A program made the position numbers and the translations under genes. A stretch of DNA of 16,957 nt from positions 1-16,957 of the forward strand of contig CAJMMS010000037.1 in the NCBI GenBank assembly GCA_905214675.1, in the 5' to 3' direction. Below the pieces are notes generated by a model. It worked only from the letters and a program-made list of their open reading frames with translations, was not told the DNA's origin and did not search any database. Within the stretch, counting starts at the first letter, position 1. Each line of letters opens with the position of its first letter. The DNA comes from an uncultured bacterium. GTDB taxonomy: Bacteria; Bacillota; Clostridia; Lachnospirales; Lachnospiraceae. Below, piece after piece: positions 1 through 7,262 of the stretch.

Positions 1-53
1 ACTGCTTATTGCTTTTCGCAATTGAAGCAGGGGACTTACTTGATTTGGTTAAA
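1..53 (-). repeat. Truncated copy of the dispersed structured repeat (copy A)
   Basis: Positions 4-53 match 5875-5924 exactly over 50 bp, and 52 of 53 positions match over 1-53 against 5872-5924. Read on the minus strand, the repeat starts at 53, immediately after the stop codon (56-54) of the NlpC/P60 gene. It carries the arm ATTTGGTTA (43-51), the arm GGGGACTT (30-37) and an internal hairpin GCTT-ATTGC (4-12) with GCAAT (18-22) and AAGC (25-28). The partner arms seen in the second copy would lie left of position 1, outside the window, so the element is cut by the window edge. Confidence 0.9.
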
Positions 54-1709
54 TTATTTCAGGTTCAGCGGGCTTCTCACGTACTGGAATCCGGATGACC
101 ACGCTTCGCCTGTCACAACTCCATTCTGCCCTGATGAACAATGCACAACCAGCAGGCTTCCATTATCATTGACACCAACCACAATGCCTACATGATTGTC
201 ATCTCCTGCGCTTCCCGGACGATAAAAGACCAGATCGCCCGGCTGTGCATCCTGGCTGTCTACCATTTCACTTGCATTCCACTGTGTTGTCGTATGACTG
301 CCAATACCTGCATCTTCGCCGTCAAGTCCATTATAATATGCCCATGCAACAAATCCGCTGCAGTCCAGTCCATAAGACCGTATGGTTCCACTACTTTTAC
401 TTCCTGTTGCCGAGACTGTCTGCTGCTCGCCCCAGCGGTCATCCCAGCCAATGGCATAAGATTTACCTCCCCAGAAATAACCGACTTTTCCGATCAGGCT
501 GCATGCTGCTGCTACGATTGCCACACGTTCTTCGCTGACATCACTGCCTGCCTCGGATCGTACAAATCCTTTCGATGCGGTGACGATTGCGCAGAGCTGT
601 CTGCATTTCGTGGAAGTATATTTGTCCAGAACAGCCTTCTGCTGTTCGTCTATATCATACAGGATCGCATAATCCTCTGCTGTAAGTGCATAGTATTCTT
701 TTTCCTGTTCCTCTTTTTGAGATACTGTTTCTTTTTTATCTTCATCCGCTGCTTTTTTTATATTTGCAGTGTGCTCTACCGTTGTATCCTGCTGCACAGT
801 ATCTGCGGATGCCTTCCGGTTGCTCCTGACACCTGTGGCTGTACCTGCCCCGGTGTTCTCGCTCTGCTGTGTTGTTTCCGGCTCTTCTGTATCTTCTTGT
901 GTTTCTTCCGTATCGTTTATCGTTTCACCCTGCACCTTCTGAAGCTTTCTTAAAATTGCAGAATTACTTCTTACATTCATCAGGAAAAAAATCTGCTCCA
1001 GTTCATCCCGGCATGATTTGTCCATTGTGACGGTCTTTTCATCGGAAGCGTATTTCATCACATAAACTGCCAGCACATCCTGCCAGTTCTCAGCGGTAAA
1101 AGCATCCGGATCATCCAGAAATGCCCGGTAATCTTCTTCGATCTTATCCATAACTTTCTCAAATTCATCTGAAAAGGAAAGCCCGTATTCTGAAGAAAGT
1201 TCACTTAAATATACCGTATTTCCGGCAATAATATTTGAGGTGTAATCCGACGCGGCATCTGAATGATCGATCTGTACTGTCTCATCATCCGGTTTTTTTA
1301 TTTCTTTCTCGCCATCTTCTATATCCGTAACTTTCTTATTATCAGATATATCTGCTGTATTTCCTTCGCTGTTCGTTGAATCTGGATCTTCCGAAGAATC
1401 CCTGGTTTCATCCGTCTGTCCGCTCTGCGGCGTCTCCGTTTCATCAAACACTGGTGTCTCCGTTTCGGCAGGCGTATCTGGCGTACTTGTCTCTGTCTCC
1501 GTCTGATCCGTTTCCGGCTGATCTGTCTCCGGTGCATTTGTTTCTGTCATAACCGTTTCTGTCTGGCTGGTTTCTTCCTCTGCCTCTGTCAGACTCCCGG
1601 CTGCTGTCTGCATTTCTGTCTCCGCTGCATAAGTAACCGGTACGGATGTCAGCATCATACTTCCTGCCAGTACAAAACAGCCTAATCTATGTAAATATTT
1701 ATTTTTCAT
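54..1709 (-). CDS. Secreted NlpC/P60 family cell-wall peptidase
   Basis: A 551-residue exported protein that probably cleaves peptidoglycan stem peptides. Residues 1-29 form a signal peptide (KNK and HR, hydrophobic core, cleavage after TYAA). Residues about 30-150 are a low-complexity Thr/Glu/Pro/Asp-rich stretch with repeated TET and TDQ units, probably a surface stalk. Residues about 150-265 look helical, and a second charged linker follows to about 370. The NlpC/P60 domain occupies about 385-545: catalytic Cys near 450 in LDCSGFVAW, His near 506 in NHVGIVVG, and a third polar residue, His near 523, in VVHCSS. The start is supported by the signal peptide and the promoter at 1769-1797, though the ribosome site is weak. 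It is the last gene before the repeat at 1-53. Its substrate bond is not shown by the sequence. Confidence 0.93.
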   Translation of the reverse strand: MKNKYLHRLGCFVLAGSMMLTSVPVTYAAETEMQTAAGSLTEAEEETSQTETVMTETNAPETDQPETDQTETETSTPDTPAETETPVFDETETPQSGQTDETRDSSEDPDSTNSEGNTADISDNKKVTDIEDGEKEIKKPDDETVQIDHSDAASDYTSNIIAGNTVYLSELSSEYGLSFSDEFEKVMDKIEEDYRAFLDDPDAFTAENWQDVLAVYVMKYASDEKTVTMDKSCRDELEQIFFLMNVRSNSAILRKLQKVQGETINDTEETQEDTEEPETTQQSENTGAGTATGVRSNRKASADTVQQDTTVEHTANIKKAADEDKKETVSQKEEQEKEYYALTAEDYAILYDIDEQQKAVLDKYTSTKCRQLCAIVTASKGFVRSEAGSDVSEERVAIVAAACSLIGKVGYFWGGKSYAIGWDDRWGEQQTVSATGSKSSGTIRSYGLDCSGFVAWAYYNGLDGEDAGIGSHTTTQWNASEMVDSQDAQPGDLVFYRPGSAGDDNHVGIVVGVNDNGSLLVVHCSSGQNGVVTGEAWSSGFQYVRSPLNLK

Positions 1710-1768
1710 CTGCCCTGCCTTTCCATAAACTGCCCACTAGAAGCATATATTTCCTTCAATGATTTTTC

Positions 1769-1797
1769 ATTATAAAAGTTTCCCTTTTGTTTTTCAA
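1769..1797 (-). promoter_or_regulatory. Sigma-A promoter of the NlpC/P60 gene
   Basis: On the minus strand, TTGAAA (1797-1792) and a perfect TATAAT (1774-1769) are separated by 17 bases. The -10 element lies about 60 bp upstream of the ATG at 1709. The gene is therefore transcribed separately from rseP. I see no convincing terminator after rseP in the 204-bp spacer 1710-1913, so read-through is also possible. Confidence 0.8.
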
Positions 1798-1913
1798 GAG
1801 CAGTCACAAAATTTTCATAAATACATAAATAAAAGAAACCATCCTGTCCTGGCTGCGAAAAGAACTGTGCTACAGGCAGATCGCGCTTTTGAACCGAACG
1901 GTCTCTTTTATTA

Positions 1914-2945
1914 TCAGAATAATTTTCTCACATCATTAAACATAACAACAACCATCAGAAGCATCAGCAGAACCAGACCGATAAAATGTACCATACCTTC
2001 TTTTTCCGGATCAATACGTTTACCGCGGATTACTTCAATGATCAGAAATACCAGTCTGCCTCCATCCAGTGCCGGGATTGGCAGAAGGTTCATGACACCC
2101 AGATTTGCAGTCAGCAAAATTGAAATGTTCAGCATATTCAACCATACATAAAATCCACCGGATGACTGTGATTCCTGATACGTTTCGCCGATATAGCTTA
2201 CCACACCTACCGGACCGGACATATCATTGATGCTCGCCTGACCGGTAAAAAGCATTTTGATACTCTCAATCGTCAGTTGTATCCAGTACTTTACCTCATA
2301 GGCACTGTATTTTAACGTTCCCAGTATGCCACATTTTTCACGATAATTCGCACTGCAGGAAATTCCAAAAACATAACGTCCGCTTTCCGTTGCCATCGGT
2401 TCCATCTGTACTGTCACATCTTTGCCATCGCGCTCTACTGTCATCGTTACCGGCTGCTTCTGGTGAAAGGTCACATAATTGGTCACTTCTCTTGCCACAT
2501 GGATCCTGGTATGGTTGATCTTTTTGACAACATCACCTTCCTGAAGTCCTGCCTCTGCTGCCGGATATCCGTCACTCACCTGGAGGATCACCGGTTTATC
2601 ATAACCGATGCTGCCAATAATGAACAAAGATAAGACAAATGCCAGAATAAAATTAAACACCGGGCCAGCCGCAATCACTGCGATCCTTGCCCATACCGAT
2701 GCCGCTGCAAATGCCCCTGGCTCCATCGTTCCTTCATCTTCTCCAAGCATCATACAGGAACCGCCAAATGGCAGAAGCTTCCAGGAATACTTTGTGCCTC
2801 CCTTGTCAAAGCTTAAGAGCCTTGGTCCCATTCCAAGAGAAAATTCCACAACCGTGATACCATTCTTCTTTGCAAGCAGAAAATGTCCAAACTCGTGAAA
2901 AAGAACAATCAGGCTGAAGATCAACAATGCTATAATAATGCTCAA
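1914..2945 (-). CDS. rseP: RIP metalloprotease RseP (site-2 protease, M50)
   Basis: Intramembrane zinc protease, 343 residues from the proposed start. It cleaves membrane-embedded substrates such as anti-sigma factors and remnant signal peptides. The zinc motif HEFGH is at residues 17-21 in the first membrane helix. A PDZ domain spans roughly 105-185, including YPAAEAGLQEGD. The second metal-ligand motif, NLLPIPALDGGRL, has its Asp near 294, and hydrophobic helices close the protein. The frame is open to a TTG at 2963 inside dxr, but a TTG at 2945 is preferred: it gives SIIIALLIFSL directly ahead of HEFGH as in relatives, it follows the dxr stop by one base, and AGCAGG lies upstream. No ATG is available for this gene. 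It is the last gene of the pyrH-frr-uppS-cdsA-dxr-rseP run. Confidence 0.93.
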   Translation of the reverse strand: MSIIIALLIFSLIVLFHEFGHFLLAKKNGITVVEFSLGMGPRLLSFDKGGTKYSWKLLPFGGSCMMLGEDEGTMEPGAFAAASVWARIAVIAAGPVFNFILAFVLSLFIIGSIGYDKPVILQVSDGYPAAEAGLQEGDVVKKINHTRIHVAREVTNYVTFHQKQPVTMTVERDGKDVTVQMEPMATESGRYVFGISCSANYREKCGILGTLKYSAYEVKYWIQLTIESIKMLFTGQASINDMSGPVGVVSYIGETYQESQSSGGFYVWLNMLNISILLTANLGVMNLLPIPALDGGRLVFLIIEVIRGKRIDPEKEGMVHFIGLVLLMLLMVVVMFNDVRKLF

Positions 2946-2946
2946 T

Positions 2947-4092
2947 TTACCACCTGCTTTCAATCATTTCATAGGTCTCCTGTTCACACTGAAGAATCTG
3001 CTCTACCGTAGGATCTGCGATCACTTTATGTGCATCCATACAGGTACGGATGATTTCATAAATGTCAAGGAAACCAATCTTGCGGTTCAAAAATTTGCTG
3101 ACCGCCCGCTCATTTGCCGCATTGAATACGGTCGGCATGGAGCCGCCTGCTTTTGCGGCTGCAAGTGCCAGCGGAAGGCCTTCAAAGTTCTCCATATCCG
3201 GTTTTTCAAAAGTAATCTCGGAAAGACTCCAGAAATCCAGACGTTTCCCTGCCAGATATTCCCGGTCCGGATAAAACAGTGCATACTGGATCGGCAGCTT
3301 CATATCCGGAGTACCAAGCTGCGCGATCACCGCACCGTCTTTGTACTGTACCATGGAGTGGATGATACTCTGCGGCTGGATCACAACCTGGATCTGATCC
3401 AGATCCACATCAAACAGCCACTTTGCTTCCATCACTTCCAGACCTTTGTTGACCATGCTCGCAGAATCGATCGTGATCTTATGTCCCATAGACCAGTTTG
3501 GATGTTTCAGGGCATCTTCAAGCTGTACCTTTTTCAGAAATGCCTTATCCTTTCCACGGAACGGGCCACCAGATGCCGTCAGAAGTATTTTGTCAATCTG
3601 CGTCTTTTTTTCTCCGTTTAGTGACTGGAAAATCGCACTGTGTTCACTGTCCACCGGAAGAATTTTTACCTTGTGCTCTTTCGCCAGAGGCATAATGATA
3701 TGACCGGCAGTTACGAGTGTCTCCTTGTTTGCAAGTGCAATATCCTTACCTGCTTTGATCGCTGCAATGGTCGGACGGATGCCGATCATGCCGACGATCG
3801 CCGTCACAAGCACTTCTGCTTCTTCCATCTGTGCAATCTCCAGAAGTCCATCCATGCCGGAAACGATCTTCACCGGAAGATCTGCGGTACGGATCCGCAG
3901 TTCCTTCGCTTTCTCTTCTTCCCATACCGCCGCGATCTGCGGATGAAATTCCCTTATCTGGCTCTCCAGTTGTGTAATATTATGACCGGCTGCCAGTGCC
4001 TTTACACAAAGTCTTTCCGGATTTGCACGTACTACTTCCAGAGTCTGCGTTCCGATCGAGCCGGTTGAACCCAAAACTGCAATATTTTTCAT
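2947..4092 (-). CDS. dxr: 1-deoxy-D-xylulose 5-phosphate reductoisomerase
   Basis: The enzyme converts DXP to 2-C-methyl-D-erythritol 4-phosphate with NADPH, the committed step of the MEP isoprenoid pathway. Length is 381 residues, normal for the family. The dinucleotide-binding loop GSTGSIG is at 8-14. Metal-binding acids are at Asp148 and Glu150 in PVDSEHSAIFQS, with Glu219-Glu222 in KGLEVMEA. The helical C-terminal domain ends in MIESRW. The ATG at 4092 has AGGAGG five bases upstream (4098-4103). It lies 33 bp after cdsA and one base before the rseP TTG, so dxr and rseP are probably translationally coupled. Its product feeds isoprenoid synthesis, including the polyprenyl chain that UppS in this operon makes. 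Confidence 0.97.
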   Translation of the reverse strand: MKNIAVLGSTGSIGTQTLEVVRANPERLCVKALAAGHNITQLESQIREFHPQIAAVWEEEKAKELRIRTADLPVKIVSGMDGLLEIAQMEEAEVLVTAIVGMIGIRPTIAAIKAGKDIALANKETLVTAGHIIMPLAKEHKVKILPVDSEHSAIFQSLNGEKKTQIDKILLTASGGPFRGKDKAFLKKVQLEDALKHPNWSMGHKITIDSASMVNKGLEVMEAKWLFDVDLDQIQVVIQPQSIIHSMVQYKDGAVIAQLGTPDMKLPIQYALFYPDREYLAGKRLDFWSLSEITFEKPDMENFEGLPLALAAAKAGGSMPTVFNAANERAVSKFLNRKIGFLDIYEIIRTCMDAHKVIADPTVEQILQCEQETYEMIESRW

Positions 4093-4125
4093 ATGTTCCT
4101 CCTGTTCCTCAATTCCACCATCTAT

Positions 4126-4935
4126 TTATCTCATCATAAAAACCGACAAATAATAAATAACCGGTGCCGTAAAGATCACGCTGTCAAAACGATCCAGAAT
4201 CCCGCCATGTCCCGGTATCAGAGTACCATAATCTTTGATATTGTGATTACGCTTGATTGCCGACGCAGCCAGATCTCCTACCATGGAGATCAGTGCGCCG
4301 ACCGCACAGATCACCGCATAAGTAACGACCGGACTCTCTGCTTCCAGATGGCTTCCGACAACTGCCGCATAAATCGCTCCAAGAAGTGCCGCACCGACTA
4401 CGCCTCCAATGGCACCTTCTACAGACTTCTTCGGACTTAATACCGGAGACATTTTATGTTTACCGATCAGCATGCCGACACAGTAAGCACAGGTATCACA
4501 TCCCCAGGAACACAGAAAAATCAGCCATACGAGAAAGACTCCGTCTTTCATCATTCTGGTCTGAAAGATATAGGACAGCATCACACCCACATAGACAACG
4601 CCAAAAAAAGCTGCCATGACCTGCTCCGCATGATATTTCGGATAAGAAAATACATAGACAAACATCATTGCGATCAGTACAATGATCAGGTTCATCATTG
4701 CATATCCTGAATATCCCAGACTCAAAAGCATATAATGTGAAACAACTCCAAGATATCCTATGATGGCCAGCAGGTTTTCACCCTTTTTCTGCACTTTTAC
4801 TGCCCGGTACAACTCAAATACACCAATCAGCGCAACTGCTGTCAGCGTTCCGTACAAAATCCAGCCACCACTGCATATCGTCAGAAGTGCCACCGCCACC
4901 AGGACAATCCCGCTGATAAGTCTTGTTACAAACAT
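4126..4935 (-). CDS. cdsA: Phosphatidate cytidylyltransferase
   Basis: Integral membrane enzyme, 269 residues, that makes CDP-diacylglycerol from phosphatidic acid and CTP for phospholipid synthesis. There are about seven to eight hydrophobic helices. The C-terminal CDP-alcohol signature is intact: SAIKRNHNIKD, then GTLIPGHGGILDRFDS, with the conserved Lys-Arg, Lys-Asp, His-Gly-Gly and Asp-Arg-x-Asp. The start ATG at 4935 has AAGGAG about nine bases upstream, inside the last codons of uppS; the gap between the two genes is 4 bp. This points to tight coupling with uppS. Confidence 0.96.
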   Translation of the reverse strand: MFVTRLISGIVLVAVALLTICSGGWILYGTLTAVALIGVFELYRAVKVQKKGENLLAIIGYLGVVSHYMLLSLGYSGYAMMNLIIVLIAMMFVYVFSYPKYHAEQVMAAFFGVVYVGVMLSYIFQTRMMKDGVFLVWLIFLCSWGCDTCAYCVGMLIGKHKMSPVLSPKKSVEGAIGGVVGAALLGAIYAAVVGSHLEAESPVVTYAVICAVGALISMVGDLAASAIKRNHNIKDYGTLIPGHGGILDRFDSVIFTAPVIYYLSVFMMR

Positions 4936-4939
4936 ACGA

Positions 4940-5647
4940 TCATTCTCCTTTCACACCGCCATACCTGCGTTCTCTTCCATTATATTTCTCAATGGCTTTT
5001 AAAAGTTCTTCTTTATTGAATGCCGGCCACGGAACATCTGTAAAGTAAAATTCCGTATAAGCTAACTGCCACAGCAGATAATTGGACAGGCGCAGTTCAC
5101 CGCTTGTGCGGATCAGAAGATCCGGATCCGGAATCTCCCGTGTATCCAGATAAGCCGAAAACAGATCTTCTGTAATCTCTTCCGGCCGGACTGCCCCATC
5201 TACACAATCCTGGCTCAGTTGACGGATCGCACGCACGATTTCATCACGGCTTCCATAATTGATCGCAATATTAAAATTCAGTCCGGTATTGTCTTCGGAA
5301 GATTCTACCAGATTTCGCAGGCTCTCCTGAAGGTCGTCTGCAAGAGCTGTCGGATCACCAAGCACGCGTACTTTCATGTTGTTATCTCTTGCTGTTTTGA
5401 TACAGGTCTTTGTATAACTGCGGAACAGTTTCATCAGACCGTCCACTTCTTCTTTTGAGCGTTTCCAGTTCTCTGTCGAAAACAGATACACGGTCAGATA
5501 TTTAATTCCAATATCGTACGCATCACGGCAGATGGTTTCCAGATTTTTGGCACCGCGGACATGTCCGTAATTGCGAGGCATCCCCTTGCTCTTCGCCCAG
5601 CGTCCGTTTCCATCCAGAATAATTGCTACATGTTGTGGAATATTCAT
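4940..5647 (-). CDS. uppS: Undecaprenyl diphosphate synthase (cis-prenyltransferase)
   Basis: Extends farnesyl diphosphate with isopentenyl diphosphate units to C55 undecaprenyl diphosphate, the lipid carrier for peptidoglycan and wall polymers. 235 residues. Residues 5-30 hold QHVAIILDGNGRWAKSKG with catalytic Asp12 and the downstream Arg/His pocket. The substrate motif RTSGELRLSNYLLWQ and the FTDVPWPAF stretch are near the C-terminus. The frame is open up to 5686, but ATG 5647 is preferred: AGGAGG (5656-5661) sits eight bases upstream and the protein then begins MNIPQHVAI as in relatives. The upstream extension would run through the T-run of an intrinsic terminator (5668-5701). No promoter is visible between that terminator and the start, so transcription must cross it. 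Confidence 0.96.
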   Translation of the reverse strand: MNIPQHVAIILDGNGRWAKSKGMPRNYGHVRGAKNLETICRDAYDIGIKYLTVYLFSTENWKRSKEEVDGLMKLFRSYTKTCIKTARDNNMKVRVLGDPTALADDLQESLRNLVESSEDNTGLNFNIAINYGSRDEIVRAIRQLSQDCVDGAVRPEEITEDLFSAYLDTREIPDPDLLIRTSGELRLSNYLLWQLAYTEFYFTDVPWPAFNKEELLKAIEKYNGRERRYGGVKGE

Positions 5648-5667
5648 ACACAAAACCTCCTGTGTGC

Positions 5668-5701
5668 AAAAAAGCAGGGATGCCACACTGCAACATCCCT
5701 G
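5668..5701 (-). terminator. Intrinsic terminator / candidate attenuator ahead of uppS
   Basis: On the minus strand CAGGGATG (5701-5694), an 11-base loop, CATCCCTG (5682-5675), one C and TTTTTT (5673-5668) form a classic terminator. Its T-run ends only six bases before the AGGAGG of uppS. GTGTG inside the loop (5688-5684) can also pair with CACAC (5666-5662) just before the ribosome site, giving a possible alternative fold. There is no room for a promoter after it, so it acts either as a partial terminator or as a controlled attenuator for uppS-cdsA-dxr-rseP. Confidence 0.8.
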
Positions 5702-5714
5702 TATTTGTCGCGTG

Positions 5715-5739
5715 TCAAGTCTTACATGCGTCTGACTTG
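5715..5739 (-). other. Hairpin in the frr-uppS spacer
   Basis: TCAAGTC (5715-5721) and GACTTGA (5733-5739) form a perfect 7-bp inverted repeat with a 12-base loop. It lies between the structured element (5771-5924) and the terminator (5668-5701). Role unknown; it may belong to the same element or be part of an anti-termination fold. Confidence 0.6.
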
Positions 5740-5770
5740 AACTAATGTTTACCTTTTAAGAATCAAGCGG

Positions 5771-5924
5771 ATATTCGCAATCCGCTTTGCTACTTGCTCA
5801 TAACCAAATAACTGCTCCGCAGTTTATCAGAAGGAGCTTGCACTCCTCCTGATACAAGCAAGTCCCCACCCACCGCTTATTGCTTTTCGCAATTGAAGCA
5901 GGGGACTTACTTGATTTGGTTAAA
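5771..5924 (-). ncRNA. Structured RNA element with four-way junction and conserved core (copy B)
   Basis: On the minus strand a closing stem of TAACCAAAT (5922-5914) with ATTTGGTTA (5809-5801) encloses three hairpins lying end to end. H1 is CAAG-AAGTCCCC type (5855-5867 with 5901-5913, one mismatch) with an inner hairpin. H2 is TATCAG-AGGAG type (5825-5854, one mismatch). H3 is AACTGC-TCC-GCAGTT (5810-5824). No base is left unpaired at the junction. The core follows: ATGAGCAAGTAGC (5801-5789), AAA, GCGGATTGCGAAT (5785-5773), which also occurs in the element at 11722-11892 with two complementary changes. The 5' end overlaps the frr stop codon. I do not recognise the family. It could be a mobile RNA element or a leader controlling uppS. 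The 3' limit is uncertain. Confidence 0.7.
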
Positions 5925-6474
5925 CTGTCATAATCTCTTTTGATTTTTCTTCGATTGCCTTGTCGATATCCTTGATATATTTGTCTGTCAGCTTCTGAAC
6001 ACTTTCTTCCAGTTCTTTCACTTCATCCTCGGATACCTCTTTGCCCTTTCCAAGTTTCTTGAATGCATCGTTTGCATCACGTCTGATATTGCGGACAGCA
6101 ACTTTTGCACCTTCACCCTTTTTCTTTACTTCTTTTACCAGATCTTTTCTGCGTTCCTCCGTCAGTTCCGGGAACACCAGGCGGATCACTTTGCCGTCTG
6201 TGTTCGGGTTGATGCCAAGGTCAGATACCTGAATCGCCTTGCAGATCTCTTTGATCAGGGATGCATCCCATGGCTGGATCTGGATCATACGTGGCTCTGG
6301 AACCGTAACATTTCCTACCTGCTGAATCGGTGTCGGTGTTCCGTAATATTCAACCGTAATACGGTCCAGCACATGCGGATTGGCACGACCTGCACGGATT
6401 GCTCCAAACTCATCAAGCAGATTATTATATGATTTTGTCATCTTGGTATCGTATACTTTAATTCTTTCATCCAT
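5920..6474 (-). CDS. frr: Ribosome recycling factor
   Basis: Splits post-termination ribosomes together with EF-G. 184 residues, the usual family length. It shows the long three-helix-bundle sequence with AIRAGRANPHVLDRI near residues 25-40, EYYGTPTPIQQV in the beta domain, DLGINPN, and the conserved LTEERRKDLVK and VRNIRRDAND stretches. The frame is open upstream to 6534, but ATG 6474 is chosen: AGGAGG (6483-6488) is eight bases upstream and the product starts MDERIKVYDTKM. The natural C-terminus KEIMTV is kept, yet its TAA stop (5922-5920) lies inside the structured repeat, which starts at 5924. It follows pyrH by 25 bp. Confidence 0.97.
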   Translation of the reverse strand: MDERIKVYDTKMTKSYNNLLDEFGAIRAGRANPHVLDRITVEYYGTPTPIQQVGNVTVPEPRMIQIQPWDASLIKEICKAIQVSDLGINPNTDGKVIRLVFPELTEERRKDLVKEVKKKGEGAKVAVRNIRRDANDAFKKLGKGKEVSEDEVKELEESVQKLTDKYIKDIDKAIEEKSKEIMTV

Positions 6475-6499
6475 TTCTGATTCCTCCTGTATTCCGGTA

Positions 6500-7195
6500 T
6501 TATACGGTAACTTTTGTTCCGTTGAATTTGCCATTTACGGTGTTGACAATGCTGTTCTCTTCGTTCAGTCCGAAAACAAGCATCGGCATCTTATTTTCCA
6601 TGCAGAGAATGGACGCTGCCATATCTACTACGCCCAGTTTGCGGTCGATGACTTCCTGGATGGAAATCTCATCGTATTTTTTTGCATCCGGGTTGTCCTT
6701 TGGATCGCTGTCATATACACCATCAATGGATTTTGCAAGCAGGATCACATCTGCCTCAATCTCAATGGCACGAAGCACAGTTGCGGTATCCGTAGAGAAA
6801 TACGGATGACCGGTACCACCTGCAAAGAAAGATACAATGCCCTTTTCAAAATATTTATTTACACGGTCTTTGGAAAAAAGCTTGGTAAAAGATCCACATG
6901 CAAATGGTGTCAGGATCTGTGTTTTCATTCCCACAGAGCGGAAGATCTCCGATACATAAATACAGTTCATAACCGTTGCCAGCATTCCGATCTGGTCTGC
7001 CTTGGTACGGTCGATGTTCTCACTGGAACGACCTCTCCAGAAATTGCCACCGCCGATCACGATACTGACTTCCAGCCCTGCGTCTACGATCTCTTTTACC
7101 TGTTTTGCTACTTTCGTAACAGTCGGCTCATCAAAGCCCATATGTTTATCACCTGCAAGTGCTTCGCCACTTAATTTCAATAATACTCTTTTCAT
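6500..7195 (-). CDS. pyrH: Uridylate (UMP) kinase
   Basis: Cytoplasmic hexameric kinase making UDP from UMP in pyrimidine nucleotide synthesis, 231 residues. The amino-acid kinase fold shows KRVLLKLSGEALAG at 2-15, VIGGGNFWRGR near 50-60, the MLATVMNCI region, and TGHPYFSTDTATVLRA in the acceptor/ATP region. Start ATG 7195 has GAGGTG upstream. The frame is open to a TTG at 7207, but that would consume the ribosome site. It is the first gene of the minus-strand run, with its own promoter at 7263-7291. The rpsB-tsf genes that often precede pyrH are absent; decayed kinase sequence is there instead. Confidence 0.96.
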   Translation of the reverse strand: MKRVLLKLSGEALAGDKHMGFDEPTVTKVAKQVKEIVDAGLEVSIVIGGGNFWRGRSSENIDRTKADQIGMLATVMNCIYVSEIFRSVGMKTQILTPFACGSFTKLFSKDRVNKYFEKGIVSFFAGGTGHPYFSTDTATVLRAIEIEADVILLAKSIDGVYDSDPKDNPDAKKYDEISIQEVIDRKLGVVDMAASILCMENKMPMLVFGLNEENSIVNTVNGKFNGTKVTV

Positions 7196-7220
7196 TCTGC
7201 ACCTCAATCTTTTTTATTTC

Positions 7221-7243
7221 CAGACAGCTTCCATGTCTGTCTG
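7221..7243 (-). other. Hairpin in the pyrH leader
   Basis: CAGACAG (7221-7227) and CTGTCTG (7237-7243) form a 7-bp stem with a 9-base loop, between the predicted transcription start and the pyrH ribosome site. No T-run follows on the minus strand, so it is not a terminator. It may stabilise the mRNA 5' end. Confidence 0.5.
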
Positions 7244-7262
7244 CCTGAAACTTTCTGCTGAG

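Noticed and set aside
5668..5924. T-box riboswitch before uppS
   Set aside because: A terminator sits right before the gene, but no T-box sequence of the UGGNACC type is present and uppS is not an amino-acid gene; GTGTGGCATC is only a superficial likeness.
5661..5924. CRISPR array
   Set aside because: Several inverted repeats are present, but there are no regularly spaced direct repeats with unique spacers.
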